From: Nemertoderma westbladi
Taxonomy: Eukaryota > Xenacoelomorpha > Nemertodermatida > Nemertodermatidae
NCBI GenBank assembly: GCA_032718475.1
Contig: JAUCBJ010005217.1
Span: forward strand, 1-58,164
Reading direction: 5' to 3'
Length of the DNA stretch: 58,164 nucleotides
Shown here piece by piece: positions 43,245 through 55,500 of this stretch. The notes beneath the pieces were generated by a model, which saw only the letters and a list, made by a program, of their open reading frames with translations, was not told the origin of the DNA and made no database searches. Position 1 is the first letter of the stretch. Each line of letters begins with the position of its first letter. The translations under genes were made by a program, and so were the position numbers.

Positions 43245-43745
43245 GTGTGTCAATTTGTAAGCAAAGCATTTATACAGAAACAGATATTAAAAATAACTGA
43301 TATCGGAATAGGAGCTCCTTGGGAGTTGAGCAAAAATATTATTGGAAAATCCATCTGGATTTACACTCAATCTTCCAAAAGAGACGTTGCAATAAATAAT
43401 TGTATAATTATATATCAACTATTATTAAAATATCCAGACTTATTAACAGATGACGTCACCACCAGATACCGCGAGCACCGACTCGAGCGTGACAAATACT
43501 TTATTACTTTCTGGACGGACCCGGATTTAAGAATTCCCTTTGGACCCGGTCAGCGTAATAGACACCGTATTACTCGCGATTCCGCCCATCATGGGTTCCA
43601 CCACCTCATCTGCCTCAACCAAACGCCGTTCCACCCGTTATCGCCCGACTGTATTTGTCGCCACTGTAACCTCTCCTGTAGAAAACGCTATCACGCACTG
43701 AACTGTAAAGATTGCCCTCCACTTTCCCATCTCGCATCTCAATAA
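43245..43745 (+). CDS. Unrecognised ORF with Cys/His-rich C-terminus
   Basis: A 166-codon open frame beginning at GTG, so the real start may be an upstream exon or another codon. The middle reads KYFITFWTDPDLRIPFGPGQ and the end CICRHCNLSCRKRYHALNC followed by KDC, a spacing that could bind zinc. GC content rises sharply from 43450, as in coding sequence. I recognise no family. It may be the last exon of a gene or a remnant of a mobile element or virus-derived insertion. Confidence 0.35.
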   Translation: MCQFVSKAFIQKQILKITDIGIGAPWELSKNIIGKSIWIYTQSSKRDVAINNCIIIYQLLLKYPDLLTDDVTTRYREHRLERDKYFITFWTDPDLRIPFGPGQRNRHRITRDSAHHGFHHLICLNQTPFHPLSPDCICRHCNLSCRKRYHALNCKDCPPLSHLASQ

Positions 43746-43802
43746 TATTAATAATTTTATCTTTATATTTGTGTATATTATTATATCTGTAATTTTTAAT
43801 GA

Positions 43803-44371
43803 TTGTCATTTAACCCCGCATGGGGGTGTATCATTATTACTGTATATCAACTATATGGAGAGGCTCCGAATATAAATGCCGAATCAATTACTTCGTCACA
43901 TAATAATGCTGTGCATCTAAAAATACATCCACTCACTCTAACGAGAATCGAAACATTTCCGATGCCTGTAACAGTTCACATCCAAAATGTCTCAGCATTA
44001 AAAACCTGCGTAGAGGCTTTAGTACATGGCGAGTGAAAATTGTTAATTCCGTAACTTTGTGTATTTATATAAGTCCGGCTCCCCTCCAATCCCTTACCCT
44101 ATGGGCCTATGGCATTGCGGTTAATCCGTATTGTGGCGTCTTTCTCTCGTTTTCTAAAGCACTGTATAATTGTAGCATCTGGAGAAAAATCAATAGCAGA
44201 TTTATTAATTTTTACGGAACACTACGGGTAAATGCAGGTACTGCGTTATTATCTCGCGTAAAAATGTTGCGGAAAATATTAGAAAATATATTTGTTCCCG
44301 AGAACGGATATATATATACCAGATTTATCTTTTTGATTCATGAGGCGCATATATATATATTTATATAATTC
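43803..44371 (+). CDS. Two overlapping unrecognised ORFs
   Basis: 43803-44036 (77 codons, starts TTG) and 44033-44371 (111 codons, starts GTG) overlap by 4 nt at GTGA. Both lack ATG starts. The first contains PMPVTVHIQNVSALKTCVEAL and the second RINFYGTLRVNAG-like text, but I find no domain. They follow the Cys-rich ORF on the same strand, so all three may derive from one decayed element. Chance ORFs remain possible. Confidence 0.2.
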
Positions 44372-46860
44372 CTTAATAAAACATAAAAGCATATGTTTGC
44401 ATGCTAAAATGGATGTACAAACTAATAAAATAGTCACACAGTAAAAATGTTGTAAAAACATCATACTGTACAGTGTAGTGTACAAGCATCGATAACTGGA
44501 ATAATTAATGGATGGAGGCGTTAATTTCCAAAACAATTGGAGGATAAAATAAAGTATTAATTAATAAATTAGCAAACAGATATGTACCCGTATATATATA
44601 TAATATATGTATATAATTAATTATGTATAAGTTAAATTTGAGTTTATGTGAAGTTCATCCGGAGTACTTTAAATAAAATATATAGAAAGCATTCATAGCT
44701 TACAAATTAGAAATTAATTAAAATAAATTAAAATGCTGGCGCGAAATAGCGAAATAAGGCCCCGGGAACTTTGCCGGATTTAAAGCTGTCGTGGTGAAAT
44801 CTGTATAGGCCTCAATAAGACCACAAGAGACTTTCAAACAATTTTTTTGCGGAACAAAGACTTCTCTCACATAATCAAGTTGATATGACGATTGTAAGCG
44901 CTCTCTTGTGTAGAAAATCTGGCCTGCTTTGAGTAGATGACTGACGGGGAACTTTAAGAATAATATTTGTTATTTAGTTTGCCTGAAGAATGGGTTGCCA
45001 CTATTTTTAAAAATAAAATTCGATATTTTAAAAAAGGCACTCTAGATATTTTTAATCGCAAAACTGCAAAGTTAGAAAAAGACTGTCGTATTTTATTATT
45101 ACAGACACTACTAACTTTCTTTCTTTCCAAAAACGTACAAATTGTTGGAAAATAGCGGACAGTTACTCTTACTACAGGTTAATACTGTATGTAGGCCTCC
45201 AGCACAGTAAGAAAGTCCTTAAATATTTATCTTTGAAAGCACAAAACCGTGATAAAAGTTTTGTCTGGTCAGTTTTTCATTTACCATTTCAGCAATTTTC
45301 ATGTTTGACTAGGCCTACTCTGTCTGTCTGTCTGTTCAGTCTGTTTCTATTTTGGTTGGTCTGTCTGTCATATTATAAGATAAGCACGCACCAAACGTTT
45401 TGATATGGGAATTTTCCTGGTTACTAATATACAGTAATTTCCTATGTCAATTGTAAAGGTTGATGGCGATCAATCAGTCTGTTGTCTGTCCGTTTGTCGG
45501 CTACATTTTGAGGGAGAGACCGACAGATAAACACTAGCATAAAAATTATTACATGATTTTTCATCCACCTCTATATGAAACATCACTTGGATATGAAACA
45601 GTATACAATCCCGGATGGCTTCTATTGGAGTCAACCAATTACTGTAGTTAGTTTAGTTGTGTGAGTTTCTGACGGTGTTATTATTCAATATGCGGAAGTG
45701 TAATCGAGTATGATTACTTATATATCCTTAAACCTTAAAGAAAACAAAAAGTCCAACCATCATAGCGACAAGTTAATTATCTATAACCGTGTAGGATAAT
45801 ACAGTACAAGTAGAAGTAATCTGTCAAACGCAATAAGCAGATTGTAGAGTAGATGGTAAAATAGCAAGGTTATCTATCTACTGTATATTGTATTCCACAC
45901 GTGACCTTTTATAATATATAGTCGCAATAGTGTACAATATTCACTGTTTGGTGGTTCCGGTCGAGGGACAGTAGTAGCTGACACATCCATCCGTGTTTGC
46001 GAATGCCGATCTAGACAGATCTACAGTAGGGGTGTTTGGTTGAGAAACAGATGTGGTGGGTTACCGTAACGGTAGGCCTAGGCCTACTGGCAGTATAGGG
46101 ATATAATGTACTGTACGTGTAATTGTAATTTTAGTTGCTAGGTAATGATAGGCCAAAACAGGTGTTGCTGTGTTTATTATTGAATGTTTATGAGATTTGA
46201 ATTTGAAAGTTTGTGTAATTTTTATTCATATACTGTAGGCCTACTGTATGACACTTTGGAAGTTTTCAAAAATATACACTAGCTAACTGATGTATCACTT
46301 TACTTTCAACCAAAATCACGCCTACCCCTTCTATTACAATATCATAGAGTAAATTGTACTGTGGGGCGAGACACGTAGTCGGCGAGCCTTGGCATACGGT
46401 TCATATAGGGCAAATGGGGCATGTCCGTCTGTCCGTCTGTCTGTCTGTCCGTCTGTCTGGTAAATGTTTGAACGCGAATTTCTCGGCATCGCTCGTTCGG
46501 AATTGAACCAAACTTAGTAGGTAAGCAGTAGAGAGAAAGTTTAGAAAGTTTGTAAAGTTTGGTGAAAAATCATGCAGTCTGACGTCAGCTACGACAGATT
46601 ATGTGGTTTTTAGAAAATGTTAAATTTCTCGGGAACGCCTCATTTTCCTGAGCTGAAATTTTGGTTACTTGTAGATAATCATGAAGTCTATCTTTTACGA
46701 AATTGAAAAGTTAAGACATTTAATTGGGGATCCGCTAGAGACTCCGAAGTAATGACATAGGCCTACCGGTACGGTAGGCCTACTGCTGTACCTATCAGTA
46801 GTGATTACGAAATTGCAGTATAAAACTTTAATACCTTCAATGGCCAGCTCGTTACCTCGA
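44372..46860. other. Unassigned AT-rich spacer with TCTG microsatellites
   Basis: No gene recognised. Short TCTG runs lie near 45320-45340 and 46425-46460. The sequence after each is loosely alike (TTCTCGGCATCGC-type text after the second), suggesting a low-copy repeat headed by (TCTG)n. GTAGGCCTAC-type palindromes are frequent at 46070-46090, 46230-46245 and 46760-46790. Confidence 0.4.
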
Positions 46861-46942
46861 GCGGTGTTGGCTGAGTGGATAAGGCGTTGGACTAGCCATC
46901 CAATGGGATCTTCTCGCGCTGGTTCGAATCATATCTCTGGCA
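46861..46942 (+). pseudogene. tRNA-Ser-like pseudogene
   Basis: It keeps the overall plan of a long-variable-arm serine tRNA: TGGCTGAGTGGATAAGGCG (D arm/A box), a TTGGA/TCCAA anticodon stem, a GGGATCTTCTCGCGC variable region and a perfect B box GGTTCGAATC. The loop CTAGCCA differs from the expected CTAGAAA, and the T stem and acceptor stem have several mismatches. It is therefore a pseudogene or the head of a tRNA-Ser-derived SINE. Confidence 0.75.
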
Positions 46943-49550
46943 AAACTTATTTTGCACGTTTTTTATATTAAATTCTTTAAAGCCAACAACAATTACTAGA
47001 ATTAAACCAACTTTTATTACATCATATATGCAGTCTATTAGAAATTTAGAAATAATCTGAGTTTTTATCAAAATAAGACTGTCGGACACTCGGTACCGGT
47101 AGTTTCAGACTTTTGATAAAAACTAAAATAAGTCGTTCAATCAAATGATGAATTAAACCAAACTTGTACGTATGCACTCCATTAAAAGTTTGGAAAGTAT
47201 CTGAAGTTTGGTCAAAAATAGGTCAGTCGGTACCGGTGGTTTCAGACTTTTTATAAAAACCGAAATAAGTCGGGCAATTGCAGTTCAGACTTTTATATAA
47301 ACCGAAATAAGTCGGGCAATTGCAGATTAAATTAAACCAAAATTTGTACGTATGCACTCTCGTGCTGCGCGAAGTCCCCACGAACGTGTACCTTTACCTA
47401 CAGTAATTGAAAAGGGTAACTCAGATATACAGAGAATGTGGTTAACATGGTTGATCACACTGTAGGTTTACTGTAGGTCCATTATTTAACGACATGCAAT
47501 CCCATAGCTGCGCAGGCCCTGCAGACTGCAGGATTTAATTAATACACATGCTGACATGTATGGTGATATACAGTACCTTCAGGGATAATCCACCTGCCCA
47601 ATTACATTAATTAACATCCTGATAAATTTATTAAACTTAATTAAAATTTCACTATTCCAGTCACGAGGAGATAACTGTTCGCGTGTGGTGCATAGCGACA
47701 TGAAGACATCTGATATTCCCATTGAAAACACGAAATCTTTAAGTTGTGAATAGCCAGCCAATCGCGGAATGGAATTAAAAATCTTATCAGTGATTGGCTA
47801 TTCATTAGCCTTTACTTTATACTAAACGGTAAACATCTTTGGAGGGAAATTTAATTATAAGACATACTGGAATGTGGACTGTGGAAGATGCAGAATACAT
47901 TTCATCAACTATCAGACTATCAGCACACAGCCATAGTCAGGGAGTTCGATTATATTCGGTATTTACGTAGCAAAACACAAACATATAGGCCTACTTCTGT
48001 AAGAATACCGGTAGGCGTAGGCCATCTAACTATTAATTGGGTTGAGTTTTGAGTTGTCTGAATGGCATCAGGGCATGACATCCTGATTGCAGTGGACCTG
48101 ATGCTCGGCCAACGCTGTGGTCTTTAACGTCCAGTATTCAGAGTCACAGTTCACAGTCAATCTGTGGCAATCAGCTGATTCATTTGACAGGTTTGTCTGT
48201 TTGTGTTACAAATTAATTTTTATTATAGATTATGTGATTTCCCCATCGCGCCAGCGGTGCGGATCGAAGACTAAACAAAACTTTCTGACCTTTATGTATT
48301 TATTTTCGATTTCGTACTATCAAATTCAAATACCGGTACTACACCAACACCACCAGAGTGCTACTACTGTAATACTGTAGATTATAAGTAGGTAGGACTG
48401 CAGTAAGTACCGGTAGCCTAGCAGGATGCGAGGCCGAAGCACAAGCACCCAGACTTAGTCTAATCTAACCAATACAAATGCAACCAAACCTCGTGGAAGA
48501 AACGCCCTTCCTTAACCAAAACCTAAAATATGCCGGTAATCCGAACAAGTGGCGGGTGCAGGGTGGCGCGGCAGGACTACTGGACTAGTTTTTCCGCAGC
48601 TCTCCACTCTCAGATAAGAGCTTTTCTGACACTGGCGACACTTTTAGTACCGATACTGACATCGCTGACTCAACTAGTCTCGAAAGCATTCTACATCTAC
48701 ATCTTCAACAGGCCATAGAATGTGCGGTTGTTTAACAGTTTAATCATTAATGGGGAAAAATTCCCGTTAAATAAATGATTCCTAACCCTAAGTGACCAAA
48801 CGCCCAGTTTTGGTACGGTTTCGGTATTGCATTAAAAAAGTAAGTATTTCTTAGGCCTCAGCAATAATAAATTGTGAATGTTTCTGATATGTTAAAATTG
48901 CAATTTATCTGGTGTAAAGGGTAGGCCACCTAACCAAAATCAACGACATTTAATCTTGATATTTATCAGTTTCAGGGATATTGAATTATTTAATTATCAT
49001 CCAAACATTCGGATAAATAAGATGAAATATGCATGTAGAATATACTGTTGGTAGCGCACAAACTAGGTAGGTTGTTAAGAGGTGGTTTACTAAATTATTA
49101 AAATAAATAAATTTTTTAAAATTATTATTATTATTGCATATTATTATTAAAAGAATTAGAGTTCCAGGGTCTTTAAAAATATTGCTTTCCGCAACGATGT
49201 GGTGTTTGGTGGGATCCCCTCGCAGATTGTGTAATGTAAGTTCGTATCCGCAGCGCGGTGACACAGTTTGCATTTGCAGGTATCAGGTTTCAGGGATATG
49301 ATTACCGGTAATTAATTAGTTCTTAATTTAATGGTAAATATGTCTCCTTTTCTAATATCCTTACAACGCATAGTAATTTTTCAGGGACCTCGTGTTGTTT
49401 AGCCTACAGTATAGTAACTGGGTTATTTATTATCGACTACAGAGTTATGAATTGCGTTATATCCCAACTACCTATTACCGCGGTAAAACTATACAAGAGC
49501 GACTACGTTTTTATAGGTGAGTAACATACATGAGTAATTGCGTATCTGAG
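46943..49550. other. Unassigned spacer
   Basis: Mostly AT-rich with no supported gene. 47095-47340 contains three partial copies of TTCAGACTTTT..AAAACCGAAATAAGTCG text. ACCGGTA palindromes occur at 47090, 47230, 48010, 48330, 48410 and 49300. Confidence 0.4.
47095..47340 (+). repeat. Short imperfect tandem repeats
   Basis: The phrase CCGAAATAAGTCGGGCAATTG occurs twice 56 bp apart, with a diverged copy at 47120-47140. AATTAAACCAAA and TGTACGTATGCACTC also occur twice. This indicates local duplication of a unit of about 180 bp. Confidence 0.7.
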
Positions 49551-52500
49551 TATGGGAGATCGGTTATACTGGCCACTGCTACAGATCGGTTCTACTGGCC
49601 ACTGCTACAGATCGGTTCTACTGGCCACTACCACAGATCGGTTCTACTGGCCACTGCTACAGATCGGTTCTACTGGCCACTACCACAGATCGGTTCTACT
49701 GGCCACTGCCACAGATCGGTTCTACTGGCCACTGCCACAGATCGGTTCTACTGGCCACTGCTACAGATCGGTTATACTGGCCACTGCTACAGATCGGTTC
49801 TACTGGCCACTGCTACAGATCGGTTCTACTGGCCACTGCTACAGATCGGTTCTACTGGCCACTACTACAGATCGGTTCTACTGGCCACTGCTACAGATCG
49901 GTTCTACTGGCCACTACCACAGATCGGTTCTACTGGCCACTGCTACAGATCGGTTCTACTGGCCACTACCACAGATCGGTTCTACTGGCCACTGCCACAG
50001 ATCGGTTCTACTGGCCACTGCCACAGATCGGTTCTACTGGCCACTGCTACAGATCGGTTATACTGGCCACTGCTACAGATCGGTTCTACTGGCCACTGCT
50101 ACAGATCGGTTCTACTGGCCACTGCTACAGATCGGTTCTACTGGCCACTACCACAGATCGGTTCTACTGGCCACTGCTACAGATCGGTTCTACTGGCCAC
50201 TGCCACAGATCGCTTCTACTGGCCAGGCCACTGTCAAAGATCGGTTCTACTGGCCACTGCCACAGATCGGTTCTACTGGCCACTGCTACAGATCGGTTTT
50301 ACTGGCCACTACCACAGATCGGTTCTACTGGCCACTGCCCCAGATCGGTTCTACCGGCCACTACCACAGATCGGTTCTACTGGCCACTGCTACAGATCGG
50401 TTCTACTGGCCACTGCCACAGATCGGTTCTACTGGCCACTGCCACAGATCGGTTCTACTGGCCACTGCTACAGATCGGTTCTACTGGCCACTGCTACAGA
50501 TCGGTTCTACTGGCCACTGCTACAGATCGGTTCTACTGGCCACTGCCACAGATCGGTTCTACCGGCCACTACCACAGATCGGTTCTGCCGGCCACTACCA
50601 CAGATCGGTTCTACTGGCCACTGCTACAGATCGGTTCTACTGGCCACTGCCACAGATCTGTTCTACTGGCCACTACCACAGATCGGTTCTACTGGCCACT
50701 GCCACAGATCGGTTCTACTGGCCACTACCACAGATCGGTTCTACTTGCCACTGCTACAGATCGGTTCTACTGGCCACTACCACAGATCGGTTCTACTGGC
50801 CACTGCCACAGATCGGTTATACTGGCCACTGCTACAGATCGGTTCTACTTGCCACTGCCACAGATCGCTTCTACTGGCCAGGCCACTGTCAAAGATCGGT
50901 TCTACTGGCCACTGCCACAGATCGGTTCTACTGGCCACTGCTACAGATCGGTTCTACTGGCCACTACCACAGATCGGTTCTACTGGCCACTGCCACAGAT
51001 CGGTTCTACTGGCCACTGCCACAGATCGGTTCTACTGGCCACTGCTACAGATCGGTTATACTGGCCACTGCTACAGATCGGTTCTACAGGCCACTGCTAC
51101 AGATCGGTTCTACTGGCCACTACCACAGATCGGTTCTACTGGCCACTGCTACAGATCGGTTATACTGGCCACTACCACAGATCGGTTATACTGGCCACTG
51201 CTACAGATCGGTTCTACTGGCCACTGCCACAGATCGGTTCTACTGGCCACTGCTACTGATCGGTTATACTGGCCACTGCTACAGATCGGTTCTACTGGCC
51301 ACTGCTACAGATCGGTTCTACTGGCCACTACCACAGATCGGTTCTACTGGCCACTGCTACAGATCGGTTATACTGGCCACTACCACAGATCGGTTGTACT
51401 GGCCACTGCTACAGATCGGTTCTACTGGCCACTGCCACAGATCGCTTCTACTGGCCAGGCCACTGTCAAAGATCGGTTCTACTGGCCACTGCCACAGATC
51501 GGTTCTACTGGCCACTGCCACAGATCGGTTCTACCGGCCACTACCACAGATCGGTTCTACCGGCCATTACCACAGATTGGTTCTACTGGCCACTGCCACA
51601 GATCGGTTCTACCGGCCACTACCACAGATCGGTTCTACCGGCCATTACCACAGATTGGTTCTACTGGCCACTGCCACAGATCGGTTCTACTGGACTTTAC
51701 CACAGAACGGTTCTACTGGCCACTGCCACAGATCGCTTCCACTGGCTAGGCCACTGTCAAAGATCGGTTCTACTGGCCACTGCCACATATCGGTTATACT
51801 GGCCACTGCTACAGATCGGTTCTACTGGCCACTACCACAGATCGGTTCTACTGGCCACTGCTACAGATCGGTTATACTGGCCACTACCACAGATCGGTTA
51901 TACTGGCCACTACCACACGTCGGTTCCACTGGCCACTGCCACAGATCGGTACTACTGGCCACTACCACAGATCGGTTCTACTGGCCACTGCTACAGATCG
52001 GTTCTACTGGCCACTACCACAGTTCGGTTCTACTGGCCACTGCCACAGATCGGTTCTACTGGCCACTGCCACAGATCGGTTCTACTGGCCACTGCTACAG
52101 ATCGGTTATACTGGCCACTGCTACAGATCGGTTCTACTGGCCACTGCTACAGATCGGTTCTACTGGCCACTACCACAGATCGGTTCTAATGGCCACTGCT
52201 ACAGATCGGTTATACTGGCCACTACCACAGATCGGTTATACTGGCCACTGCTACAGATCGGTTCTACTGGCCGCTGCCACAGATCGCTTCTACTGGCCAG
52301 GCCACTGTCAAAGATCGGTTCTACTAGCCACTGCCACAGATCGGTTCTACTGGCCACTGCCACAGATCGGTTCTACCGGCCACTACCACAGATCGGTTCT
52401 ACTGGCCACTGCCACAGATCGGTTCTACTGGCCACTGCCACAGATCGGTTCTACTGGCCACTGCTACAGATCGGTTCTACTGGCCACTACCACAGATCGG

Positions 52501-55500
52501 TTCTACTGGCCACTGCTACAGATCGGTTCTACTGGCCACTACCACAGATCGGTTCTACTGGCCACTGCCACAGATCGGTTCTACTGGCCACTGCCACAGA
52601 TCGGTTCTACTGGCCACTGCTACAGATCGGTTATACTGGCCACTGCTACAGATCGGTTCTACTGGCCACTGCTACAGATCGGTTCTACTGGCCACTGCTA
52701 CAGATCGGTTCTACTGGCCACTACCACAGATCGGTTCTACTGGCCACTGCTACAGATCGGCTATACTGGCCACTACCACAGATCGGTTATACTGGGCACT
52801 GCTACAGATCGGTTCTACTGGCCACTGCCACAGATCGCTTCTACTGGCCAGGCCACTGTCAAAGATCGGTTCTACTGGCCACTGCCACAGATCGGTTCTA
52901 CTGGCCACTGCTACAGATCGGTTTTACTGGCCACTACCACAGATCGGTTCTACTGGCCACTGCCCCAGATCGGTTCTACCGGCCACTACCACAGATCGGT
53001 TCTACTGGCCACTGCTACAGATCGGTTCTACTGGCCACTGCCACAGATCGGTTCTACTGGCCACTGCCACAGATCGGTTCTACTGGCCACTGCTACAGAT
53101 CGGTTCTACTGGCCACTGCTACAGATCGGTTCTACTGGCCACTGCTACAGATCGGTTCTACTGGCCACTGCCACAGATCGGTTCTACCGGCCACTACCAC
53201 AGATCGGTTCTACCGGCCACTACCACAGATCGGTTCTACTGGCCACTGCTACAGATCGGTTCTACTGGCCACTGCCACAGATCTGTTCTACTGGCCACTA
53301 CCACAGATCGGTTCTACTGGCCACTGCTACAGATCGGTTCTACTGGCCACTACCACAGATCGGTTCTACTGGCCACTGCCACAGATCGGTTCTACTGGCC
53401 ACTGCCACAGATCGGTTCTACTGGCCACTGCTACAGATCGGTTATACTGGCCACTGCTACAGATCGGTTCTACTGGCCACTGCTACAGATCGGTTCTACT
53501 GGCCACTGCTACAGATCGGTTCTACTTGCCACTACCACAGATCGGTTCTACTGGCCACTGCCACAGATCGGTTATACTGGCCACTGCTACAGATCGGTTC
53601 TACTGGCCACTGCCACAGATCGCTTCTACTGGCCAGGCCACTGTCAAAGATCGGTTCTACTGGCCACTGCCACAGATCGGTTCTACTGGCCACTGCTACA
53701 GATCGGTTCTACTGGCCACTGCTACAGATCGGTTCTACTGGCCACTGCTACAGATCGGTTCTACTGGCCACTGCCACAGATCGGTTCTACTGGCCACTAC
53801 CACAGATCGGTTCTACTTGCCACTGCTACAGATCGGTTCTACTGGCCACTACCACAGATCGGTTCTACTGGCCACTGCCACAGATCGGTTATACTGGCCA
53901 CTGCTACAGATCGGTTCTACTGGCCACTGCCACAGATAGCTTCTACTGGCCAGGCCACTGTCAATGATCGGTTCTACTGGCCACTGCCACAGATCGGTTC
54001 TACTGGCCACTGCTACAGATCGGTTCTACTGGCCACTACCACAGATCGGTTCTACTGGCCACTGTCACAGATCGGTTCTACTGGCCACTGCCACAGATCG
54101 GTTCTACTGGCCACTGCTACAGATCGGTTATACTGGCCACTGCTACAGATCGGTTCTACTGGCCACTGCTACAGATCGGTTCTACTGGCCACTACCACAG
54201 ATCGGTTCTACTGGCCACTGCTACAGATCGGTTATACTGGCCACTACCACAGATCGGTTATACTGGCCACTGCTACAGATCGGTTCTACTGGCCACTGCC
54301 ACAGATCGGTTCTACTGGCCACTGCTACTGATCGGTTATACTGGCCACTGCTACAGATCGGTTCTACTGGCCACTGCTACAGATCGGTTCTACTGGCCAC
54401 TACCACAGATCGGTTCTACTGGCCACTGCTACAGATCGGTTATACTGGCCACTACCACAGATCGGTTGTACTGGCCACTGCTACAGATCGGTTCTACTGG
54501 CCACTGCCACAGATCGCTTCTACTGGCCAGGCCACTGTCAAAGATCGGTTCTACTGGCCACTGCCACAGATCGGTTCTACTGGCCACTGCCACAGATCGG
54601 TTCTACCGGCCACTACCACAGATCGGTTCTACCGGCCATTACCACAGATTGGTTCTACTGGCCACTGCCACAGATCGGTTCTACCGGCCACTACCACAGA
54701 TCGGTTCTACCGGCCATTACCACAGATTGGTTCTACTGGCCACTGCCACAGATCGGTTCTACTGGACTTTACCACAGAACGGTTCTACTGGCCACTGCCA
54801 CAGATCGCTTCCACTGGCTAGGCCACTGTCAAAGATCGGTTCTACTGGCCACTGCCACATATCGGTTATACTGGCCACTGCTACAGATCGGTTCTACTGG
54901 CCACTACCACAGATCGGTTCTACTGGCCACTGCTACAGATCGGTTATTCTGGCCACTACCACAGATCGGTTATACTGGCCACTGCTACAGATCGGTTTTA
55001 CTGGCCACTGCCACAGATCGGTTCTACTGGCCACTGCTACTGATCGGTTATACTGGCCACTGCTACAGATCGGTTCTACTGGCCACTGCTACAGATCGGT
55101 TCTACTGGCCACTACCACAGATCGGTTCTACTGGCCACTGCTACAGATCGGTTATACTGGCCACTACCACAGATCCGTTGTACTGGCCACTGCTACAGAT
55201 CGGTTCTACTGGCCACTGCCACAGATCGCTTCTACTGGCCAGGCCACTGTCAAAGATCGGTTCTACTGGCCACTGCCACAGATCGGTTCTACTGGCCACT
55301 GCCACAGATCGGTTCTACCGGCCACTACCACAGATCGGTTCTACCGGCCATTACCACAGATTGGTTCTACTGGCCACTGCCACAGATCGGTTCTACCGGC
55401 CACTACCACAGATCGGTTCTACCGGCCATTACCACAGATTGGTTCTACTGGCCACTGCCACAGATCGGTTCTACTGGACTTTACCACAGAACGGTTCTAC

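Noticed and set aside
46861-46942. Functional tRNA-Ser gene
   Set aside because: The T stem and acceptor stem do not pair well and the anticodon loop is atypical.
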